Assembly: GCA_037893225.1 (NCBI GenBank) | Contig: JAZGUH010000113.1 | Span: forward strand, 868,001-932,000 | Reading direction: 5' to 3' | Length of the DNA stretch: 64,000 bases | Source of the DNA: Hippasteria phrygiana | Taxonomy: Eukaryota; Echinodermata; Asteroidea; Valvatida; Goniasteridae | In this document: positions 41,501 to 53,500 of the stretch, one piece after another | How positions within the stretch are numbered: position 1 is the first letter of the stretch | How the letters are laid out: each line of letters opens with the position of its first letter | Notes under the pieces: model-generated | What the model saw: the letters and a program-made list of their open reading frames with translations, nothing else | Told to the model about the DNA's origin: nothing | Database searches by the model: none | Program-made: the position numbers and the translations under genes

Positions 41501-44500
41501 ATTGGCCAGGTTCTCTCTGTGGATCACATGAAAAAAAACATGTCTTACATTTTATCCCAGTTCTTTTCATAAAGAATAAAATCTTAAAAATTTCTTCAGT
41601 TAAAAAATGTCAATGGAACATTTATATTAAGTCAGTTAAACATCGATGTACAATGTACATGAATATGTTTAGACATTTGTTTTTCTTACTAAGAGTCATA
41701 CAGGCTTTTTGTAACTCATAGTTCAACTGGGAGAAAAATGTAATTGAAACAAGATGGATTGAAACTTAATTGATAGGATGTGAACTATTTATGTATAGGC
41801 ACGCTAGAAATATCACAGCCAAGTTTTAGGAAAATGTTCATGTCTCCACAGCATTTACCGTGGGACTGGTGCATTCTCCCCATAACTACAGAGCAAGAAT
41901 GTGTGTACATTGTACACGTGCAGTACATGCTTATGCATACGTTCATGTGTACTTGTGTATTTCAGATGAGCTCCCCAACCCTACCTCGAAGCATCCGTTG
42001 TGAGAATGGCTGATGGGCAGGGGCGTGGAATGACCACTTCACATTGAAGGTTGTCCTGGGATAGCCACCAGAGAAGCTGATCCAGGTCGGTGGTAAGTTA
42101 AACTGTCTGCAGGAGGGCTCTCTCTCTCTCCGTACATTGAGAAGTTGGACCCACTATGAGCCAGTCGTCCAGGCAAATGAACATGTGGATCTGCCTTTGG
42201 CGCAAGAAAGCCGCGACAACCTTGGCTATACTTGTACATGTAAAGACCCGAGGGGCTGTAGAAAGACCGAAGGGTAAACAGCGGAACTGGTACACAGATC
42301 CCTGATATATGAACTGGAGAGACCTCTGGTGCTCTGCATGGACAGGAATGTGAAGATAGGCATCCTTCAGGTCGATGGATGTGGCCCACCAATTCCATTT
42401 CAGAGACTGGAGAACAGTCGAAAGTGTTTCCATGCGAAAATGCTTTGGCCCGATGGAAAGGTTGAGAGGCCATAGAATAATAGGTCGCCACTCGCCAGAC
42501 TTCTTTGGAGCAAGGAAGAAAGGTCGAAGTGATGCCCAGGGTGGATCCTGCTGGAAGTGGAATGATGGCATCCTTTTCCCACAGATCTTATTTCCTCCTC
42601 TAAAGTTACTCGACATATACAGTCTGTGGGAACAGGGGTTGATCGTCGCGGAGATCATAGTGGGTTGCTGGTAAACTGCAGACGATACCCCGAAGAAATT
42701 GTCTGAAAAACCCAGGCATCCGATGTCACGTGGGACCATCTTTGGCTGAACTCTGCAAGACGACCACATGCTGGACCCGTAGCCTGGGAAATCCCCTTTT
42801 GGCCCGCGACCCCTGGGCCGCGCAGGTCTGGTGGGCCATCTCCGAAGTTACCGGTAGGCTGAAGAGGATGAGGAAGAATGGCCCATATTACACCTCGGCT
42901 GGTTAGCCGAGCCCTGGTAGGCAGAAGCAGTCTTGGGACACATAAGTAGACGGGTCCTTGGCTGTGCATCATCAGAGATCCAACTTGTCTTCAGTTTTGA
43001 TGTGTTTGGCTTCTTGCAACATAGCCTCGTCAAACCTATTGTCGAAGAGATCGCCCCAACCCACGGGAAGATCCAGCAAGCAGTCCTGTGAACCAACTGA
43101 TGGGAGGAACAAATTGTCCAGTACAAGGGAACGTCGTAACAAGGAAGTGGCAGAAAATCCTAATGCAAATTCCCGAAGACAGAAACCCAGACAGTCATCC
43201 AGGAAATTAAACATTTCAGGCAATTTACCCAGGTCAGGTTAAAGAGGGACGGAATGAAGAATGGAAGAAGAGGCTACTTTCACCCCATGGCGCAAATACA
43301 TGTAGCTGTCCAGGGCAGAAATTCTCTTGTCCAGTGTTTGTGTTTGCACATCCAAAATTTGCTTGCGAAATTGTGAGTTCTCATGGCTGAGGAAGTCCTT
43401 GACTTCCGAAGACAAAGTAGGGGTCGATACCACTGTGGTTACGCCTTATCTGTGGGAGTGTCCGTTTTTCTGGAACCTGTTGTAGGGCCTTGTAGGCCGT
43501 AAGACAGGTCCAATTATTTTTCACTTTCGTGATGATCACTCGGTAACTCAGTGCGAACCACTTGTAAATTACCTTTATCTAAATATAATAGAAAATGTAC
43601 AAGAGGGGAAGACTCCGCCCCTAAGCATTTGTTAGAGTAAAAAGTGGTAACAAGTGTTTTATCATCAGAAATGGTATTGTCATAAAACTACGGAAGAATT
43701 TATTAGTTACCGTGTGGTCACCACAAAACTTGATTTTAAAGCCCTTTTTGGGCATCTGTCTCGGGGCCTATCAATCATGATGTCTGCACACATTCTATCT
43801 ACTGGAAATGAGGACTGTTTAGAGTTAGATGCACCAGTGTCTCTAAGGTATGAGGGCAGAGAAGGCTCTAACTGGGAAGAAGGAAACCGGAGAAGCTTAC
43901 CCACTTCGGATACAGTAACGTTAGCCCGCTGGGAAAAAGAGAGGCTGCGCTCATCAACTGACTTTCCAGAAGAGACATATGACTCCGAAGGAGATCTGGA
44001 ACGGGTATGTCGACTTCGATGCCCGGACTCGGACCATGATCAATCAGTAGAAAATTGATGTCAGCCCAGACGTTGATCTTCTGGCTCCGAACGCGAGCAG
44101 TTCCGTGAGTGGGCGTGGGTAGCGTGCTGCGATATTCCGGTAGTGAAGCAGCAAGTGTGGTCACCGAAAGAATGTGGAGATTGACGCCGGTGTTCCGGAG
44201 TGAAAGGCACGCCATAATCCCTCGAAGAATGCGATGAATTCCCAGAATGCGGCGTGTAGTGGCGTGAAAAGCTCAGATACTGCCGTGGAGAAACCCTGCA
44301 GAATGAAGGTTGGGATCTCGTGTGGTGTGTGTGTGTGCTGATAGGAAGGTCGTTCGGAAAATAAGACCGTGCATGGGGATAAGAGCGGTGGAGAAATTCC
44401 CGTGGCTCATCCGGGAAGCTTAGTTGTAAGACCATGTAGCTGTAGCAGCGTGGCTGGAACGTGGTGCCGTTGGTAACCTGGGCCTCTGTGACCGGGCAGG

Positions 44501-47500
44501 GCTGGTCGTACTGAGGGACGCAACGGTGTCTGATGCCATGCCCCGCTGTCCTGCTAGCACATGTGGGTCGACTTCCAATGCTTGCATGTGCTCTTGTAGA
44601 CTAACAAAGGTATGCGGGACCTCTCGGGGGATAGCCGTGGAAGGAGGACTTCTACCGGAGGAATTTCCGGCCGGAGAGAGAAAACCCAGTCGGTGCGGCA
44701 GAAATATCACACTTGGAGTGCCGGATGGAGGGTTGATTACCCCGATGAACGGCTTGAGATGACAGGCTTCTTTTTCGTTATGGCGGCATCCACCATTGTA
44801 GTCACAGCGTTGTATAATTTGTATACATGTGTTAGTAATCACACGATGTGCACTGTAATAAAATCGCCGAAATAAACTAGGACGAGCCGCTATATTACGC
44901 TATATTTATGGGGCATGCAGTGGGCGCGGAGGGTGCGCCTTGGATGCTTTTCTTTTCAGCGAGGTTTGTGCACTTGCGCGCTCATATGCATATGTACAAT
45001 GTAGGTAAACGAGGTGAGATGTTTTCTGTAATGGAATTTTCATTGTTTAGTTTTTGGTTTGTCCCAAGTAGCCTAATCAGCAGATTAGCATTGTTCTCCC
45101 TCAAGTCCCAGCTTCTAAATGCGACAAGATGGAAAACATTTTCAATTTTTGTGGCGAGATGAAAACCAATTACATGTATTCCTAGGGAAATCCCATGCAA
45201 TTAGGTGGGGACTGAAAACCTAATGTGACTTTTCAATATCTGGCAAATTCATGTAAACAGAAGCAAGTGAACTTTCTGAGCAGAATGATTTCTACCAGAG
45301 CATGAGAATATGTAGAGTTAAAAGTGTACTTTCAACAATCTAGAGCACATTAGGAAAGAAATCGACTAACAATACATGTACATTACTGTACTTAAAGTGT
45401 GTGCATGTTCTTAGAAACATTGGAATACATTGTACCATACATGTACAATGTATACGTGACCAGATCCTAACGCCGCTATACCGAACGCCGCTATACCGAA
45501 CGCCGCTATACCGAACATTTGGCTATGCCGAACACCATCCTTGGCTCCCAAATTTTGTGTACAAAACTTACCGAACATTGTTGAAAAAAAAAAAAAGCAA
45601 CGGATTAAAACAATGTACTGGGTATTTGGGCTGTTTGTAATTCCCAAACGGCCGCAGCTTTATTTCAAAGAGTGACAGGTGGCTAATATTACCCAAAGGA
45701 ATAGAAGGGAAAGCCAACCGTTGCTTTAGAATTCGTTAAGCTTAGAAAGTGTGAACATGAAATAAGATGATTCAATGGCCGGCACATGTTCAATTACAAT
45801 CAAAAGAGGGCGCACTTCAAATACGACGCAAGAGGGCACTATTTAAAAGAACGGACGCCATGTTCGCAGGATGAAAATCGCTATACCGAACAAAATCTGT
45901 GGATCCCGCGATGTTCGTTGTAGCGGCGTTCCACTGCATTAACCCTAACCCCTTGAGTACTTTTATTAGAAAGTGTCCCGAATCAGCCAACATCCACCAA
46001 GTTTGTCATGCAAAAACTGCTGGTGTCCCGAGTCCATCAGAATCCACCAGTATACATACTGGAGATATCCTGAATCCATCAAAAATCCACCAGCAAAAGT
46101 ATGATGGATTCTGACTGATTCAGGATACCATGCTGGCATAAAAATGTTTTGCAGTGTTTTTCTGCATGGAGTCTTCAAAATCCATCACCTAAATTTCTGG
46201 TGGATTTTGATGGATTTAGGATACCATGCTCGCATGAAAATTGTGATGTGTGTTGCTGTAAAGGATCCATCAAAATACACCATTTACATGGTTCAACTTT
46301 TTTGGGCTCAATCACATTGATATTTCCTGTAAGGCACAGCCACTGCAGGTCTAATATGCTGAGGCCTAATAAGCCCCTGTCACAAGGTACACATGTTATA
46401 TATATATTATATTATCCCCCCCCCCCCCCCCCCCCCCCACATACATGTACATGTGAAAGGCTTGGCGGGGCCACAAGCAGTGTTTACTTGACATAATCCA
46501 TTGTATATGCCGAGGCCTAATAAGCCCCAGTCACAAGGCAATACACGTACATTGTACATGTATACATTGTACATGTACATCTTTTTTGCTCCCATCCCCC
46601 AGCACCAACATGTACAGCATGTGAAAGACTTGGCAGGGCCACAAGCAGTGTGGTAGCCGAGGAGTTAAACTGAATCCATCAAAGTCCCCCCAACACCCCA
46701 ATACGGAGGTATCCTGAATCCATCAAAATCCTGCAGTACTGCTGGGCTTACAATCCTCAATCCATCAAAATCCCCCAATTTGTTCAATATGGAGGTATCC
46801 TGAATCCGCCAAAATCCTCCAAAACAGGGGTATGGATTTTATTGGATGCAGGTAGGTTAGGGTTAAGGCCATTTGTTGACTTGTCTGTTTTTGCTTGCAT
46901 TGGAAAGAGAATACTTGGCTCTTCATTTTGATACATGTATATCACTCAGTTTGACATCCTGATAAATATGGACATTGTGTGGGTAAAAATCTTGACAGTT
47001 CCTATTGATTTCCACTGTATAAGTCATGTTCAAGGGTCTATACATGTACATGTAACTCAAAAGTAGCTCTGACAACTTCCGACTCATTTTGTTGGGTTGG
47101 GTCACATACATACTATTGTAACTTGTGTCTGTATTGTCAATTCTCTCTAAGGATCGGGCCGATGTTTGGCAATATCGGCAAAACATCGGATCAGCAAAAT
47201 TTGTAAGGTTTAACCGATGACGAACCGATGTTCGGCAATGTCAATTAGCAAACTTTACACTCAATTTTATCATACACAAATGTCAGTTATTTCTATTAGA
47301 GCGCGAGTAAAAACGATGTTTTATTTTTGTGCGAAAAATGATCCGTTTTATGCTGTGATGTATTATCATACCGGTGTAAATATCTCCGAGCTCCGCGTCT
47401 ATGCGATCCGCGCTATCTGCACCGCATGCGTGAAAACTCAGTGCCTGAAAAAGACAACGGAGCAGTCAGTGCATAACTGTACTGGTCTACTGAACATCAT

Positions 47501-50500
47501 GAACGGAGTCTGGGAACTACACTGTGTGAAGCCACGACGCGTTGTGGACTTTAGTTCAGCCGATCACATGTCTCTTGCATGCACAGAATTGGCGATATGT
47601 GTGCACCGTGTAATGTTATATACAGCGTGAATACAAAAATACCCTGGAAAAAAGACCAGCATAGACGCCCTAATGATGAATTCCCTTAACGTGTGCCAAT
47701 TTTGCTGGACTGAAGCTTGAATTGAATTGAAATCACTGCGAGTTCGGCGTCGTATTTTTACGCCCGCAGATTTTTCTACGTACATGTACATGTAAATAAA
47801 TGCCTGGATTAGTTTTCCCCATTGTCCTAATTTGTTCTCCATTTCAACTTCTATCCAACAAACAGCAGTGTTAAAATAGAATTTAATAGGGTCGGTTGGT
47901 AGGCATAACATGTTAATTTTCTACCTCCATGCTAAAGGTGAGAACAATTAACGCAATACCTGTGTTAGAGGGGTCCCGAAACGAAGTACATGTACATGTA
48001 CACATTTTGAGATGCTTTGTGAGACATATGCCTGATGAATTTTATGTGATACGAGCATTGCAAAGTGGAAAATAAAATTTACGTATTGTAAAAATAATCC
48101 TATTTCTATATCCTTCCTCCATGCTATTTCTTTAAAACTGTAAAGCCAAAACTCTCGTGTTGTGAATAATCGACCCTTTTTATTCAGAACAAAGATAGAT
48201 ACATGATTGATAGCCTATTAATCACAAAAAGCAATAAACTAAACAAAATAAATATGAAACTGCGATCGCCATATCACAAACTGCACGCACAGAGTGCCGC
48301 GATACGAAAGCAGTCCATGCCGTACAACGTGCCCGGCCAACTGACAGCTCCATGCACGATGCGTCACCGTAACACGTTGGCGACGCGTGTAATTATCCAC
48401 ACAGCCGTTTATCACACACATCACTCAACCACTGGTCCACGTCTTGTCGCAATTTGTCGAAAGTTTTGATTGAAACACATCCTGATTTTGACTATCCTTG
48501 TTGGTCCGATTCTGTGTTGGTTATCGCCGGGATTTTATGATCAAATCTTGTCGAGTGGGCCTACGAAGTTGCAGAATCTTTTAATAATTTGTTGCCTCCA
48601 AGCACACGGGAATTCTTCACTTTACGCAAAATATCGATGGCGAAACTTGACTATGAATTATGGTGTTGCATGAATAAACACTCCCCAACAATGGACCCGC
48701 TCTGCGCAATGCGCAGACGCGGACGTTTTTTTCCCATGATCGAGCCCGTACTTATTTTGCCGCATGCGCACGTACTCCCGGCCGAACATCGACAAGATGT
48801 ACACGATCTTTGAGTATATGCATAGTTTCACATGTAGGCAAGGCTACCGCTACATACTGTATGGGAATTCCGGACGCCCGGTCGGCAATTCCTACTATCG
48901 GTATCGTAGAATTAATTTGTCTTCCTCTACCTAATAACATTTTATGGCTTTCGAAAATAGGGTGACCCGAACCGAAGGCATTTTTTTTTTGGCCCAATTT
49001 ATTACTGTGTTAAGGGAGTCGTGGTTTGTCTTGGGTATGTCACTGTTGGTTGGGCGCAATCGGTCGATGTGCGCGATCGGTCGATCGTGCTGCGCTATGA
49101 GTCGATTCTGACGGATATCTTGGACTTTAGTTACCTTTAAAAAAATCCTCCAGAAAATGTGTTCGACTGGTGGCAGCGCGATCGGCCCATAGCGTCACGA
49201 TCTACCGATAGCGCAGCACGATCGACCGATCGCGCACCGACCGTTTTTGATGGCATTGTTTATGTCGATTAAAAACATCGGATCGGATCGGACATCGGCC
49301 GATGTTCCAAATAAAACATCGGCCATCGGATCTGCAGGCAAATCCAACATCGGTTGAACCTTAATTCTCTCTATTTGTAGTTTGTACTAATTGTCGTCTA
49401 CAGCATCTAGACTGTACACAGGTTTGTTTTCTATTCATCCTGAAACTGTATGTACAATTGATTTGGTTGACTGATGAAAAAAAAAAAAAACATCACTTTC
49501 CATTCCAGGTTGACTGTTAACACCTTGCATACGGATGACACCAAATGGTGCAAAAAAAAAAAAACAGCCAATAGCTGCTATTTGGGGAGTTTCAATCCAT
49601 TGTTGGATTATTGTGTATGTTACATGTACAGTACGTTTGACTGCACAAGAACATTGTGTCTGTTTCGCTTGGCTGCAAAAGCCGATGCAGCACGGCGGCG
49701 CCTCCTGTAAATAACCTTACTCAAGGGGTTAAAGGTCTTTAAAAAAAAGCAGTTTGAACAGAAATCAACAGACTGAGAACCACTACAAAAAGATCATGTG
49801 TTTTCATTGTAAACAGATTTCAATTTCACAGACTGAAAAATAGTCACTGTTTATATCGACCGACAAAGTACTGCGCCATTCCTTGGGAATACTGTTTGTG
49901 ACAGCCAATGAACAAAACCTTGACGTAATTAAATGGTATATAAAAGAAATACATGTAAATAAGAGTTTTTGGCCATAATATAAGCCACAGGGTATTTACG
50001 TAATACATACATATTTACATCTCTCATGTACATTGGCCTCCGTATATAAATTCATACTTCATTGTACCTGCCATATGTTGCTAAATTTGCACAAACAATC
50101 CAACGCATATGCAGAATAGTGAAAGCGACGATAATTTCATTATCATTTGCAATGCATAATATGTTTAACAGGGGTTTGACCTATTTGATGGATGTTAGCA
50201 CTGCCACCATTGGTTCCAGCACAAAACATCACGGTATTTCCCCTGTGATTAGGCCCAACAAAATAAATGGTGTGTTTACGGTAACAGCCTGAACAAAAAT
50301 ATAGGTAGGTACATGTACAAATTAATTTTAGGGAAATCTTTTTTTTTCATTTCAGTTCATGCATTAAGAATTGCCTCAACTTGAAAAGTAGTAAAATCGG
50401 AGTTGTACTGATTCTAAATTTGAAAAAAAAAAAATTGTAACATGGCAATAAAAGAAGGTGGTCAAATCGCTCGCACTTTGTCAGAGGTGTTTCTACCCCA

Positions 50501-53500
50501 CCCCCACCCCCACCCCCCCCCCCCCCAAAAAAAGGGCACAATTTCAACCTCCATAAAATAGTACTGTGTTTTAAATGTGAACATGTATAAAAGTTTCAGC
50601 AATTTCAATTTGAGAAGGTTATGTTTTGTTCACCTTTCAATTCCATTGTTGTACGCTTACATGTACTTGCATTATACCCAGACTGATAGAACCTCCGGGT
50701 TGCAGGGTGAAATCGGGGGTGCAAGGTGTACCATAACGTTAACAACAGAGCCGAAACTCAGTCACAATTCATGTTAAAAAACAAAACAAAAACTAGAAAA
50801 TAAACACCTACATGTACATGTATACTGTTTGTGCAAGGTTATTCGGTTTTGAATTATGTCAGCCCGTCAGAGTCTTATGTAAATGTGTATTGCGAGTCTC
50901 TGGTTATTTGAAATGTATTGCGAGACAAAGAGCTTCCTGATTCCAAGTCCAGCTAGTGCCTATTCTATGATCATATTCCAAAGAAAACTTAAGACTGACC
51001 CAGAGTTGAAGTTCATGTATTCATTCTTCAAGATACACAGCTCAATAATAAAACAACCTTAACAATTTAAGAATTGGAACTTTTTCTTTGTCTACTATGA
51101 AAAAGTCTTCCATACATGTATTTACTGCAGGTGGCATACTTGTTTTCATTTATTTTTACACTTTAGTGCTGCAAGATTGTAGGCCAGAAACAAGTCTAGA
51201 CTTCCCCACTAACAATTTCACACAATTCCAAATTTAAAATCGCCAGACACATTGAACATGTTGAAGTACATGTTTTGATGTGATTTTCGCACATTTCATC
51301 ACATGTACATGTGTTTCAAATCATGGTCAATTTCAAGTGAGAAAAATTGTTATGTTCGAGGCAAATAGGACATATTCGCTCATTTAAAATTATCAACTAG
51401 CAAAATGGCAATAAAAAGTTTGAGGTCGGCATTTTTGCCACAAAAATTCATTTTTTTATTTGGAATTACCATATTTTGCTCAGTCGTATCAGTCTGGCAT
51501 GACGGTCAACTCCTTCAGATACTATGACAATACAGGTCACGATTGCATTGTGATCATCTATGCACGGAGTGACAGTGGGAACTCCAGGGCCATGCATGCT
51601 GCATAGTATTTTATCCATCATGTCTGTACTACTATTATAATAACACAAGGGCAATAACCTGTGCAATGGAAATAAACTTTCCGAAACACCAAAATTAATT
51701 GCAATATGTATGTAAATGTACAGTACATACATGTACAGTTCCCATCCAATACCGTTTATTAGTATTTTACAAGTATTTTGTTCAAATTCAACTAAAATGG
51801 ATGAATTGAACAGAAATTTCAATACATGTACATGTATGCCCAACGTCTCAAACTTCCTACTCAGTGAACAAAAAGTAAGAGAAAAGTTCAGACAACAGTT
51901 GCTATTGCCTGAATGACAAAATTAGTCCGAGTGCCCCGACATCAGACTAAAATATTGTTTTCCATTGGGGAAACGGTTTGCTCATTCAGGTTGCAACAGT
52001 CAATATCCACTAACGGGAAACACTGTCAGTAAAAATTATAATGTACAAAATTCACAGATGCACAGTAATTTCAAATGGCACGTGTTTCTTCTTTCACCAA
52101 ATTGTGTAGATGTTATCCGACCTAAAAATGCCGAAGTCATTGCATGCAAGCGGTTCAGGGTGTACATGTACATGTACATGGCCCATTTCCAAGTGAATGC
52201 GCAAAAAATGCAGTGTACATTGTTCAATGTTTAAAAGCCAGTCCACAGGGTGGACCAGAGAACATGCACTACACCATGATGTTCACATCACTACAATGTT
52301 CCCCAAACCCCACAATAGTACTAATGCACATCTCTTCCAAATACATCAGGTAAATGTACAATGTACATGTACATGCAAGCCTGGATTATATAAAACAAAA
52401 TTAGGGGCATGATCTGTGCACTTTCAATTCTGAAAGCGAGGATCTGCGTGCGCGCGTTGCTCTGCTATTTATGGCATGATTGATTGATTCATGCATGAAT
52501 TAATTTGTTGAACAGCACTTTTTGTTCAGCACCGAGATGTTTAGCACAGATGGGGCTACATGTAATGTGAAATTCATCTGTACGTTTGCACAAAAGCATA
52601 CACTGCTGTAAACAGGCACTACCATATTCACGTACTGGCATTTTCGACGCATACATACATACAGTACAGTACATTTGTACATTTATCATGATCCTTTATG
52701 TATCTACAATGCATGTGTCTACATGTACATACATGTACATGTACATGTACCATTCTTATCGTTGATCATGGAGTCAGACATTCAATTACACTATTCTTAC
52801 TGTGTAATTGCGCACATGTGCATAAGCTTTTTGCAAGAGGATTGAAACTTGAACCATCAATTGCAGTGGACAGAGACAAACTACATTGTACAGTGCATAA
52901 ATTGTAAATACCAGATGCGCATGCAAAGAAAACTGAAATCAAGGGAGAAAGTGCACAATGTACAGGTATGCATACACCAACGCTTTTCCATAAAAATTAT
53001 TCTCAAACTTTGAAAATCTAAACAAAGAATCAAAAACGGCAAGAATACACCCCAAAAATATGAAACTGGGAATATTAGACAAAACGTTCGTTCAATGACA
53101 AGCATTCAAAATGCCTACTCAAAATGCTATGCACACATCCGTGGGTGGCGTCGCACCATATGGTTCAATTATTGCACTGCTGAATCTATGTAGGGAAATT
53201 GGTTTGTGCAACCCATTTCTCTCAACAGGACTGGCACATAAGCTTTCGATTATGAACCAAAATTGACTAAATGTAGGATTATGCAATAGGTTTTTGGGGG
53301 GAACCCCATGAATCTAATTAACATACATGTACATATAGCAAATCCCTATAGCTTACATGTGTGTAATACGGTGTGTACATTTATTGATTTCTTTCTATTT
53401 CATCATATGAAAAGCATGCGTCTCTTTTGACTAAGACTTTTGGTTTGGTGTTACATAACTGCAATGATACATGTCATGTACATGTATATGTACATGTACA

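Larger units (their letters stand above)
41955..44880 (-). mobile_element. DIRS-like tyrosine-recombinase retrotransposon fragment
   Basis: Minus-strand order: gag-like ORF remnants (44842-42972), then reverse transcriptase (about 42830-42080), then the start of RNase H (T-T-D-A-S at about 42000). The protein type (L-D-D-W-L-I-V active-site block, [12 protein letters not shown]) is that of DIRS1-like elements. The rest of RNase H, the methyltransferase and the tyrosine recombinase are missing, and I could not find terminal repeats. It has the same orientation as LARP4 and lies in its largest intron. Confidence 0.85.

Noticed and set aside
43654..44058. 134-codon plus-strand ORF
   Set aside because: Antisense to the DIRS gag remnant. 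Not conserved in a recognisable way.
45939..45950. Interstitial telomere (CCCTAA) sequence
   Set aside because: Only 1.5 units, and always at the ends of a defined repeat, so it is a TIR and not telomere-derived.
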